From contig LVZB01000030.1 in the NCBI GenBank assembly GCA_023101485.1, positions 217,013 through 281,012 of the forward strand: a stretch of DNA of 64,000 nt. Reading direction: 5' to 3'. This document shows, piece by piece, positions 57,047 to 64,000 of the stretch. A model generated the notes under the pieces. That model saw only the letters and a program-made list of their open reading frames with translations. It did no database searches and had not been told where the DNA came from. Position numbers and translations under genes: made by a program. Every line of letters begins with the position of its first letter. The first letter of the stretch is position 1. Source of the stretch: Pasteurellaceae bacterium Macca (GTDB lineage Bacteria > Pseudomonadota > Gammaproteobacteria > Enterobacterales > Pasteurellaceae).

Positions 57047-58240
57047 CTAAGCTTTTGCTGCTAAGCTTCCTTTCACAAAAGCATCCGGCCGATAAATTGC
57101 TAAAGCTAAACGCTCCTCACAAAGAATTGTCACTAAGTTTTTCACGAAGTCATCTTCATTTTCTGTTGCCACTGCGATACCTAAACTTTGTCGATCAAAA
57201 ATTTGGGCAGCTAAATTAAATGCACCCGTTAAAAAAGTCCCAGCAGCCATCGCTTGAGTCTGCACAACTGGCACTCCCCATAATGTAGGTTGCGCCAAAC
57301 TTTGTGGATTACCGATGATATGGCGACCAATCGTATCTTTTTCCAACTCAATCTTAGCCCAATCAACGGGATTTAATACAAAACCACTTGCGGGATATTC
57401 AGCCATAATCACTTGTAGCTGTGCTAAGCGTAGCTGATCAATAATTGAGTAAGTTTTTAGTTTAGCGGGGTCGGCAAAAGATTTAGCGGCATTCATAATA
57501 CCTGTTAATCCGCCACTTGAACCGTCACCGTTTAACAACTGGCGATCTTCAACAAGTTTTAGCCCATAAGCCAATCGACCGTTAATATAACTTTGCAACA
57601 TTGACGCATCATCAAGAATTTGACGAGATGCTTTAACGAAATGCGCTAAGGTTTTTACTCCTGTTGTAACTTCTTCAAACTGAAGATCAGACTGTGCCTT
57701 TTTAGCGCCTTCAGAGGCTTGGGCTGCAGCACTGTTTGTAAATAATTTCTCACGAACATAAGTAATTGCATTACTATCTGTTGATCCTGACATTAACAAA
57801 TCACGAATAGTTAATTGCTGATTTGGGGGGGCGACAATACCAGGTACTCGCTGCTCAACAACTAATGCACCCGCAGAACCTGCTGCATCCGTTGTTAAGC
57901 TTGTAATTGTGGCTTTTACTGATAATTTTGCTGATTTCCCAGAACGAGGATCTTCTGCAAACTGTTTGAATTGTTCAGTTTCAATTAATCGCTGAGCTAA
58001 TGACTTCTCTGATGTTGAACCACCACCTCGTCGTGTTATTTTCTGCTCGATTTCATCTAAGCGTGTTTTTGTTTCATTTAGACTGGTTAGCGCTTCATCT
58101 ACACGACCTTTCAAATCGCCCAATCCTTTTTCACCGTTCGCCATTTTTCCTTTCAGCTCTTCTCCTAAGGCATTGACTGAATCCGTGGCTTTTTTCAACT
58201 CAGTGGCAAGCTGTTCTACATTTTTCTCTTGTTCAGACAT
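57047..58240 (-). CDS. Major capsid protein, HK97 family (prophage)
   Basis: 397 residues. N-terminal coiled-coil delta domain (QLATELKKATDSVNALGEELKG..., to about residue 100), then VVEQRVPGIVAPPNQQLTIRDLL and QIFDRQSLGIAVATENEDDFVKNLVTI. It follows the protease gene. Confidence 0.94.
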   Translation of the reverse strand: MSEQEKNVEQLATELKKATDSVNALGEELKGKMANGEKGLGDLKGRVDEALTSLNETKTRLDEIEQKITRRGGGSTSEKSLAQRLIETEQFKQFAEDPRSGKSAKLSVKATITSLTTDAAGSAGALVVEQRVPGIVAPPNQQLTIRDLLMSGSTDSNAITYVREKLFTNSAAAQASEGAKKAQSDLQFEEVTTGVKTLAHFVKASRQILDDASMLQSYINGRLAYGLKLVEDRQLLNGDGSSGGLTGIMNAAKSFADPAKLKTYSIIDQLRLAQLQVIMAEYPASGFVLNPVDWAKIELEKDTIGRHIIGNPQSLAQPTLWGVPVVQTQAMAAGTFLTGAFNLAAQIFDRQSLGIAVATENEDDFVKNLVTILCEERLALAIYRPDAFVKGSLAAKA

Positions 58241-58242
58241 GG

Positions 58243-58902
58243 TTAATGTTCTCCATTGATTGATTTTAAAATGTTTAATGCGTTGCTAATTTGTTCTTTT
58301 TCAGGCTCGCCCTGAATCAATTTGCGCAAGCCGTGACTAGCAACAATCGTTGCTTGCGTTTTTGAAAACCCTAAATCTCTCAGGGCTTTTTCAAATTCCG
58401 ATAATGTTGGCAAACTACCTCTAGATAAGGCTGATTTAACCACCTCTACTCGACTTTCTTCATTCGCTGGGAAGGTAACGATTGAGATCTCTCTCAAGTC
58501 GATTTCAAGCAGTTCTAAGGCATCATCTTTCTCTTCATATCTCCACTTATTCAAACGGTAACCGATAGATAAGCCGTCAATTGCACCGGCAACCATCAGC
58601 GCATGAACTTCTTTAGCGCGTGCCACTTCGTTGACAAGTAAGCGACCTTCACCGTAAAGCCCTTTTTCATCTTCTTTAAGTGAGATCCACACACCGATTG
58701 GCTGATTCCAATCATGATTCCAAAGCACCGGTGGCATTTTGTTTTGTGCATTCCAACCCTGAATTGAGTTTAAAAATGCCCCTTTTTTTACTATATCCCC
58801 ATAGCTATCTTTCACATTAAATGTATTACAATAGCCACAAAAAAAGCCGTCTTCTTGGACGGCTTCTGCCTTGAAAAAAAGGTCTTTTGTTTTAAATGTC
58901 AT
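58243..58902 (-). CDS. Prohead protease, HK97 family (prophage)
   Basis: 219 residues from ATG 58902 (MTFKTKDLFFKAEA), overlapping the end of the portal gene; a longer frame to 58926 is less likely. His region MPPVLWNHDWNQPIGVWISL and Ser region IDGLSIGYRL are visible. The C-terminal SEFEKALRDLGFSKTQA segment is usual in this subgroup. Confidence 0.92.
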   Translation of the reverse strand: MTFKTKDLFFKAEAVQEDGFFCGYCNTFNVKDSYGDIVKKGAFLNSIQGWNAQNKMPPVLWNHDWNQPIGVWISLKEDEKGLYGEGRLLVNEVARAKEVHALMVAGAIDGLSIGYRLNKWRYEEKDDALELLEIDLREISIVTFPANEESRVEVVKSALSRGSLPTLSEFEKALRDLGFSKTQATIVASHGLRKLIQGEPEKEQISNALNILKSINGEH

Positions 58903-60127
58903 TTTCTTCTTTTCCAATTTTGTCAATAGACGTGAGATTTAGCTGTACTGTTAGCTGATCTGCACCATCAATTGGCGGTAGATTTTCAAGTGCTCTAACT
59001 TCATTTCTTGTCATTACACCATTTTGCAGCAATGCGGTATAAAAACTGGCTCTTCCTGCACTATCGGCTCGAAGTAAACCTTCAACGATAAAAATTGGAT
59101 AATATTTATCACGATCTTCGGGCTTAAGTAATTTCCGCGAAATTGTCTGTTCAATACGCTTTAATGTAGGATTGAGCGAATAAGTCAGGAAATTCTGATT
59201 AATCTGCTCAGCGCTAGAAGCCCATGAAGACGATTTATCTGTGCTATAAATCAACTGAGGAGGAACGCCAAAAGCACGGCAGATTTCTTCGATTCCAAAA
59301 TAACGGCTCTCTAATAACTGGGCATCTTGTGGATTTATCCAAGCACCTGACATATTAGCGGGCTCCATCCCCGCTTCTAGTATCATCCACTTGCCCGCAT
59401 TTTCGGGACTGCCAAATTCCGACAAGGCTTCCCGCATCATTTTACGCTGTTCAGTATTTAGAATTCTTTCTCCCGTTTTAAGGAAACCTCCCGCTTTCAA
59501 ATTATTTCTAAATGCTTTTGAGGCCGCATTGTTCGCATCAATTTGCATCCCCATACAGTGTGCTTGATAACTGATTGGTGATAGACCTGTTAGCCCATCC
59601 AGGGTAAACCCTCTGAAATGAAGAATGTCATACTCAGAATATTCTCCACTATCGGCATTCTCTTTTGTGTAGATATACGTAATCTCACCGTTATTATTTC
59701 GCTTAACTCTCATATATTGAGGATCAAGAATATCAAGCGAAATAACACGACTGCCAATTCTATTTATTCTGCTGTACGAATTGCCCCACAAATCGAGATT
59801 GGCAATTTGTGCTTCCCAAAACTCACTTGAACACATATCTGCGTTTGGGGAGTCATGAATAATCTTGTACAGTTCATGCTTTAGTGCAATTTGACGATCT
59901 TGGCCTTTTAAATGGAGAGGAAGTGATGCGATAGTTTGGCTTCGAATCCGAATGCAAGCCCATACCGCAGAGAGTTTTAATGCTTTTTCGGCATCAATAG
60001 TAGTGCCTGTCCCGGTTGACTGACTGATAAAAGGTTCAATAGATGTGCCTTTATCTAACCGCTTCCCACCACTAAAAATGCGATCATAAAATCGAGACCA
60101 CCAGTTTTTATCATTTAAAGTTGTCAT
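58892..60127 (-). CDS. Portal protein, HK97 family (prophage)
   Basis: 411 residues. TTIDAEKALKLSAVWACIRIRSQTIASLPLHL, NSYSRINRIG, HFRGFTLDGLTGLSP and AFGVPPQLIYSTDKSS are standard. ATG 60127 overlaps the terL stop as ATGA. Confidence 0.94.
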   Translation of the reverse strand: MTTLNDKNWWSRFYDRIFSGGKRLDKGTSIEPFISQSTGTGTTIDAEKALKLSAVWACIRIRSQTIASLPLHLKGQDRQIALKHELYKIIHDSPNADMCSSEFWEAQIANLDLWGNSYSRINRIGSRVISLDILDPQYMRVKRNNNGEITYIYTKENADSGEYSEYDILHFRGFTLDGLTGLSPISYQAHCMGMQIDANNAASKAFRNNLKAGGFLKTGERILNTEQRKMMREALSEFGSPENAGKWMILEAGMEPANMSGAWINPQDAQLLESRYFGIEEICRAFGVPPQLIYSTDKSSSWASSAEQINQNFLTYSLNPTLKRIEQTISRKLLKPEDRDKYYPIFIVEGLLRADSAGRASFYTALLQNGVMTRNEVRALENLPPIDGADQLTVQLNLTSIDKIGKEENDI

Positions 60128-61635
60128 GCAATGATGATGTCCTGTAAAAATAAATCAATATTTTGCGGTGCTTCCGCTGTTTCAGATATGCCACGGGCCA
60201 TAGCTAAAGCCACCATTCCGTCAATTCTTCCTGTTGCCTTGTGTTTCTCAAATTTTCTGTTACCTGCCGGATCTTTGGTAATAACGGTGTTTGCCGCACA
60301 CATTGTTAAAACAGGGTTCATTCCATGGCATAACTGTCCATTGAGCAAATCACTTTCCAAAGCATCGATTGCTGGAGACATATCTTTAAAGCCTTGTCCA
60401 AATGGGACTAAGGGCAAATTGACGCCTTGAAGTTCCATCTCCTTTTTGAAAATATCAATCCGCCAACGGTCAAAAGCGATTGCAGCAATATCAAAATCAC
60501 TTAAAATTTCCGCAATATCTCGCACGACGTGCCCATAATCGACAGTTGCACCCGGTGTTGTTCGAATAAAACCTTGTTTTGCCCAAACATCATAATGAGC
60601 ACGATCCCGCTTAGCTCTATCTTCTAAACCTTGTTCTGGCGTCCAAAAATACGAATAAACATTGACTTTTCCGTTAAATCCTTCGCCGTAAGAATTAACG
60701 CTGTTAAATCGGTACGAGCAGACAAATCAAGACCACCATAAACAGTTAAACCATCAGGGTTTTGCTGTTCGTTACCATTCTCTTTCCAAACATCAATACT
60801 GACGAATGTTGAAACTGTACTCACTCGCTGATTAAGATTTAGATTTCGAAATGTATTTTCAAAACTTGGCATGCGATTGGCTTTGTCTGCGAGTTTACGA
60901 ATATCTTCTTCACTACGAAAAACACCTAAGGCGGGATTTGCTTGTTTCCATGCTTTCGGTTCGGTAATCTTTAAATCTTTATCGGCACTATAAACATGGC
61001 AAACGGTATGGGGATCATTACTGTTTTTTGCATCATCAATCCAAATCGACAGCAAATCGCCATCGTTTGCTGCCTGTGTACTGATTGTGAGTAAAAGCGG
61101 ATTTTTATGTGCACCTTGTGCGGTAGTAATTGCATCGACGAACGCAGATTGGCTACCTTGGACCTGTCCAACTTCATCCAAAATCGCAAGAACTGGCGAT
61201 AACCCTTGAGCCGTTTTTCCGTCTGCGGCTAAGGCTTTGTATTCAACATTCATTGGTAAACCAATAAGACGTTTACCACTTGGTTTAATTGATACATGTT
61301 TAGCAAGAGCAGGATTGAGCTGAACCATCTTTACCGCTAGATTAAAAACTAAAGAAGCCTGTTCACGACTTAGTGCGCCACTCACAATTTGGCTATTTAA
61401 TTCAGCAACTGGCCCAATCAAATGGGCTAATAACAAACAAGCAATTAATGCTGTCTTCCCATTCTTACGACCGATAGATAAAATACCATGGTTAGTCACT
61501 TGCTTATTATCATAAACGCTGATAATGAAATCCTTTTTGAAATTTCTCTAGCTTTATCGGCTGCCCAACTAAAGCACCTTCAGGAACTAGGCAATATTTT
61601 TCAATAAACGCTATTACCTTTTCCGCTCTCGTCAT
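60124..61635 (-). pseudogene. terL: Terminase large subunit (prophage), two frameshifts
   Basis: Three fragments of one protein. 61635-61507 reads MTRAEKVIAFIEKYCLVPEG to a stop; removing one A from the A5 run (61534-61538) gives FQKDFIISVYDNKQVTNHG and joins the ATPase frame, which ends at 60624 after FIRIFGRQNKV. Adding one T to the T5 run (60645-60649 as A5 on plus) gives FIRIFWTPEQGLEDRAKRDR and joins the C-terminal frame to 60124. The repaired protein has about 503 residues with Walker A GRKNGKTALIA, Walker B LAILDEVGQ and nuclease segment GGLDLSARTDLTALIL. If the indels are real, packaging by this prophage is dead. Confidence 0.9.
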
Positions 61636-61707
61636 TAATTCAACCTTGCAATTAATCCGTCATCTTCCTGCATATTTGCTCTTGCTTCTTGGTAAAGTTT
61701 ATTTTTA

Positions 61708-62088
61708 TTAACTTTGATCACGACTCTCACCGTGTGTTGCTCTACTGTGAATCTGTAAACTCCGACACATTTGAATTTCCGAAGCCCAAAGATCCTTTAC
61801 AACCACATGAAGCGGATGCAATTTTGGTAATCCATTTTCACTGAGGAACCATCTTTTAGTACTCTGCAACTCTTTCTCATACTCTTCAATTTCAATATAA
61901 AGCCTCGCAAGTTTCACCGCGCGCTCTAAATCAATGGGGGTCCAATTATCACGGCTTGTGACAATACTTTCCCAATATCGCATTTCTTTTTTTGTGAGTT
62001 TTTGTGGCGGCAAGATCTGAGATTGCGCAGAAATTGAAGCTTGTATTCTTGCCGAAGTACTATCACTTCGGGGTTTTCTTCCGCTCAT
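61708..62088 (-). CDS. terS: Terminase small subunit, P27 family (prophage), likely 3' frameshift
   Basis: 126 residues from ATG 62088 (MSGRKPRSDSTSARIQASIS) with AGGAAAG upstream. It stops after HGESRDQS, but removing one A (61713-61715) would extend it through NKNKLYQEARANMQEDDGL and end at 61635 with the stop overlapping the terL ATG as TAATG. That coupling is typical and suggests the longer form is ancestral. Confidence 0.85.
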   Translation of the reverse strand: MSGRKPRSDSTSARIQASISAQSQILPPQKLTKKEMRYWESIVTSRDNWTPIDLERAVKLARLYIEIEEYEKELQSTKRWFLSENGLPKLHPLHVVVKDLWASEIQMCRSLQIHSRATHGESRDQS

Positions 62089-62199
62089 AAATAACTTTCC
62101 TAAAGTGTTAAAAAAGGTCAAAAAACTGGAATAGCGATTCAGCAGTGTTCTCCAAGCGGTATTTGATACCTTTTCGCTGAACTTTTCACTCCCCCCTCC
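62089..62199. other. HNH-TerS gap of the prophage, candidate cos region
   Basis: No gene. It contains a C6 run (62191-62196) in CACTCCCCCCTCCCTAAG, G-rich on the transcribed strand, comparable with the G7 run in the satellite gap at 36317. Confidence 0.35.
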
Positions 62200-62517
62200 C
62201 TAAGTTAAATGGTGTTCTGAATCGATTGGGAACCCGTTTACATCGCAACCAATGTAACTAACTTGTTTCAATTCTGCTTTTTGTTTTGTACTGTCATGGT
62301 GCAACTTGCAAAGCGATTGAAGATTATGAGTAGAGAAAAATAACGTTAAATCTCCCTTGTGCGCTTTAATATGGTCAACTACGGTCGCTGGCGTTATCTT
62401 CCCATCTACAAGACAGAAAACACACAAAGGTTCCTTAGCAAGATGATCTAGCCTTAACTGCTTCCAAGCATTCCGATTGTACAAGTAGTGCCAAGATGCT
62501 CTTTTATCATTTCTCAT
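62200..62517 (-). CDS. HNH endonuclease (prophage)
   Basis: 105 residues: LCVFCLVDGKITPATVVDHIKAH, then NLQSLCKLHHDSTKQ, the HNH core with its Cys ligands. Works with terminase at cos in HK97-like phages. Confidence 0.9.
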   Translation of the reverse strand: MRNDKRASWHYLYNRNAWKQLRLDHLAKEPLCVFCLVDGKITPATVVDHIKAHKGDLTLFFSTHNLQSLCKLHHDSTKQKAELKQVSYIGCDVNGFPIDSEHHLT

Positions 62518-62635
62518 TATCTATTACATTCTCGTTTACAAAATCACTTTGCTTTGCCCTCAATAAGAACAAAGCAAAAATAATCTTGATAGGGGCAGTA
62601 TTCAACACGCCCCCTATCAAATGGCACGCTATTCA

Positions 62636-62911
62636 TTAACGCGATTTAAATCCTGCCTTTGCTTGTGCTTGCCATTCTCGAATACTATCGACTTGACCGG
62701 CACAAAGGTCTCTTTCTCCCATTACCACAATGAGATAGTCCACCACATCACCGTAGGTTTTACCCTTGAACTCTGTTCGTTCACACGCCGTTAAATAAGC
62801 CTGTGGTGGGAATAAGTATTCCGTTTTTGTGATGACCTTATTTGTGCAACCGCTTAATGCTATCCCGCACAGAGTCAGGCAAAGCAGTACACCGCACGGC
62901 TCTTTAACCAA
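62636..62911 (-). CDS. Rz1-like outer membrane lipoprotein (o-spanin)
   Basis: 91 residues if started at TTG 62911; other starts are possible. Hydrophobic signal with lipobox LCGIALSGC, mature part starts CTNKVITKTEYLFPPQAYL. It overlaps the Rz 3' end in another frame, as spanin pairs do. The reading frame is open further up to 63019, which is really Rz coding sequence fused by frame loss. Confidence 0.7.
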   Translation of the reverse strand: MVKEPCGVLLCLTLCGIALSGCTNKVITKTEYLFPPQAYLTACERTEFKGKTYGDVVDYLIVVMGERDLCAGQVDSIREWQAQAKAGFKSR

Positions 62912-63177
62912 TACCGTCTTAATCTGTTCACGTTTATTCTCCGTCTGCTTACGCAAGGTCGTAGCAAACTTTCGCTGATTTTCGACCGCTTGTTGTTCCA
63001 CTCTTAACGCCTGTTGCAACTTGCTATTAGCTTGCTGGTTGCTCAGTAATGGTTTTGAGCTTGGGCGTGATTATCGGCTTTTAAGCTATCTATCACACTG
63101 GACTGATACCAACTCCAACTGCCCAAGCTCAAAATCAATAATGCAAGCCAGACACTAAGGTTGCGCCAATACATCAT
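62838..63177 (-). pseudogene. Rz-like inner membrane i-spanin, frame-broken
   Basis: ATG 63177 overlaps the endolysin stop as ATGA and starts MMYWRNLSVWLALLILSLGS, a signal anchor. The frame stops at HAQAQNHY. Adding one A to the A4 run (63053-63056) joins it to PLLSNQQANSKLQQALRVEQ and a coiled coil; a second missing base near 62893 is needed to reach LPDSVRDSIKRLHK and the stop at 62838, the usual Rz end. With both repairs it has 113 residues. Confidence 0.72.
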
Positions 63178-63569
63178 CTCTCCAACAACTCAAAATGCGG
63201 ACCGTCATAAAAACGTTCGTCTTCGCTCTTCCCGTTACGATTCCAATCGCCACCCCAACGAATCGCAATGCCTAATTCATCTGCTGCAGTGAACATCGCA
63301 TTCGCAACCTGTTTAAACGCCGATTTATTTTTCCAATCTACGGGTAAAGGCACAATATCTACCGCATGACCAGTTAAATGACGACTGTTTAATGTCTTCG
63401 TCGCTCCTTGCTTAAAGAGTTGCTGTTGTCTCTCTTTAGTTCGCACACCTTCGATAACCCGAAAATCAACAGCGGAAATCGCCAAAGCACGCTTAACCAC
63501 AGCCACTAAACGAGCATTCACCCCTTGCAAATTTTTCTTGCTCACGTCGCTTAATTGAAAATTACTCAT
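63174..63569 (-). CDS. Endolysin, M15-family peptidase
   Basis: 131 residues. Zinc-peptidase motifs SRHLTGHAVDIVP and DGPHFELL place it in the VanY/L-alanyl-D-glutamate endopeptidase group, which cuts peptidoglycan peptides. No signal sequence, so it needs the holin. Overlaps the holin gene by 8 bp. Confidence 0.93.
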   Translation of the reverse strand: MSNFQLSDVSKKNLQGVNARLVAVVKRALAISAVDFRVIEGVRTKERQQQLFKQGATKTLNSRHLTGHAVDIVPLPVDWKNKSAFKQVANAMFTAADELGIAIRWGGDWNRNGKSEDERFYDGPHFELLER

Positions 63570-63882
63570 TTTCGACCCTCTTATTAATGATTTTTAAAAA
63601 TGTGGCACGAATAAAATCAATCCCTACCAAGCCAAGCATGGCACCAATTGGCGTAATCCACTCTTCGCTTAATTGGAAATACAGCAATATCGGACGAGCG
63701 GTGTAGGCAAGAATCCCACACAAAATCGCCTCGATAGATTTTTTCCGCCACGACCCTTTACCATAAAGAAACGAACGCCCTAGTGCGACGACAAACCCCG
63801 CCGTAAAACCGCACAGGGAGTTGTGATGGGTTGCCCACCACGCCGCAATTTGCATCCAAATATCAGGATTCTTCTCCGGCAT
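63562..63882 (-). CDS. Phage holin, lambda-type family
   Basis: 106 residues from ATG 63882 (MPEKNPDIWMQIAAWW), a usual start for this family; an ATG three codons earlier (63891) is also possible, giving a dual-start layout like that of lambda S. Three hydrophobic segments (about 18-34, 50-66, 75-92). It forms holes that let the endolysin out. Confidence 0.85.
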   Translation of the reverse strand: MPEKNPDIWMQIAAWWATHHNSLCGFTAGFVVALGRSFLYGKGSWRKKSIEAILCGILAYTARPILLYFQLSEEWITPIGAMLGLVGIDFIRATFLKIINKRVENE

Positions 63883-63910
63883 AAAATTCATACTCCACCC
63901 CAGATTTGAG

Positions 63911-63941
63911 GTATAAAAAAAGCCCACGCAATGCGTGAGCT
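63911..63941 (-). terminator. Terminator between tRNA-like gene and holin
   Basis: Minus-strand stem AGCTCACGC (63941-63933) / GCGTGGGCT (63929-63921), one G-U pair, followed by TTTTTTAT. It could end the tRNA transcript or act like a lambda tR' site passed by an antiterminator. Confidence 0.78.
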
Positions 63942-63947
63942 GAAAAT

Positions 63948-64000
63948 TGGCAAGGGCAGAGGGATTTGAAACCCCATTGACGATTTTGGAGACCGCTATC
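63948..64000 (-). tRNA. Partial tRNA-like sequence (tRNA-Trp-like, CCA anticodon)
   Basis: The minus strand ends CTGCCCTTGCCA with encoded CCA (TGG at 63948-63950), and the CTCCAAA anticodon loop is like tRNA-Trp. The anticodon stem pairs with two G-U pairs. The T-arm GGGGT/CCCTC has a mismatch at the normally invariant 53-61 pair, and the variable loop is one base short. The 5' part lies past the window. It may be a phage-encoded or degenerate tRNA. Confidence 0.5.

Larger units (their letters stand above)
42682..64000 (-). mobile_element. Lambda/HK97-like siphophage prophage (partial, continues right)
   Basis: Late genes only, all on the minus strand, ordered right to left as lysis, packaging, head, connectors, tail, host specificity. 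Early genes, repressor and integrase are expected beyond 64000. Single-base homopolymer indels break spanin, terS, terL and J. It encodes complete tail genes and so is the obvious candidate tail donor for the adjacent satellite. Confidence 0.9.

Noticed and set aside
62636..63019. Single 127-residue lysis protein
   Set aside because: Its first half is Rz coiled coil and its second half is Rz1 lipoprotein; they are read together only because the Rz frame is broken.

Overview
The window is chromosomal DNA from a Pasteurellaceae bacterium. Support comes from many copies of the Apl-type DNA uptake signal ACAAGCGGT(C) on both strands (near 4972, 5823, 7680, 12221, 15216, 18965, 23420, 24473), the citCDEF-citXG-citT cluster with fused CitX and CitG, an IS1016-type element, and the pheS-pheT-ihfA and rplM-rpsI orders. 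The uptake-signal type points to the Actinobacillus/Mannheimia/Bibersteinia side of the family rather than Haemophilus influenzae. No species is claimed.

Layout. 1-2152: amino-terminal part of a trimeric autotransporter adhesin (minus strand, runs off the left edge). 2780-5803: a tight operon yaaA - lipoprotein - fieF - DUF2310 with overlapping stop/start codons. 5948-6787: rplM-rpsI. 7088-7477: zapG/yhcB. 7906-9532: an oppA-like peptide-binding protein broken by one extra A. 9584-16258: complete citrate lyase operon citC-D-E-F-XG-T with an FNR-like box upstream. 16785-16861: tRNA-Val(GAC). 16948-24411: apaH, metB, dapB, nlpC-like gene, ihfA, pheT, pheS.

From 24633 onward the DNA is mobile. 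An IS1016-family copy (24633-25345) has no target duplication and abuts the 3' half of a Bro-type antirepressor and an integrase lacking its catalytic C-terminus, which I read as the scar of a deleted prophage. Next, about 26733-42681, is a 16-kb element with a P4-type integrase, AlpA, Rha and Icd-like genes, a D5/P4-type primase-helicase and a full capsid/packaging set (major capsid, protease, portal, connectors, HNH, TerS, TerL, gp10-like, gpU-like) but no tail tube, tape measure, tail tip or lysis genes. This fits a capsid-forming phage-inducible chromosomal island (cf-PICI), a satellite that builds heads and takes tails from a helper. It has matching att-like and arm-type repeats at both ends.

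Directly beside it, from about 42682 past the right edge, is a lambda/HK97-like siphophage prophage, all on the minus strand: holin, endolysin, spanins, HNH, TerS, TerL, portal, protease, capsid, connectors, tail tube, G/GT chaperone with a -1 slippery heptamer, tape measure, M, L, K, I, J and small terminal genes. Its terminase, spanin and J genes carry single-base homopolymer indels. A membrane-protein gene with its own promoter and terminator sits between the chaperone and tape measure, where HK97 carries its gp15 superinfection-exclusion moron. A second small lipoprotein gene with its own terminator follows J. Satellite and tail-encoding prophage lie in tandem, apparently sharing one att sequence, and this pairing is the most interesting feature of the window.
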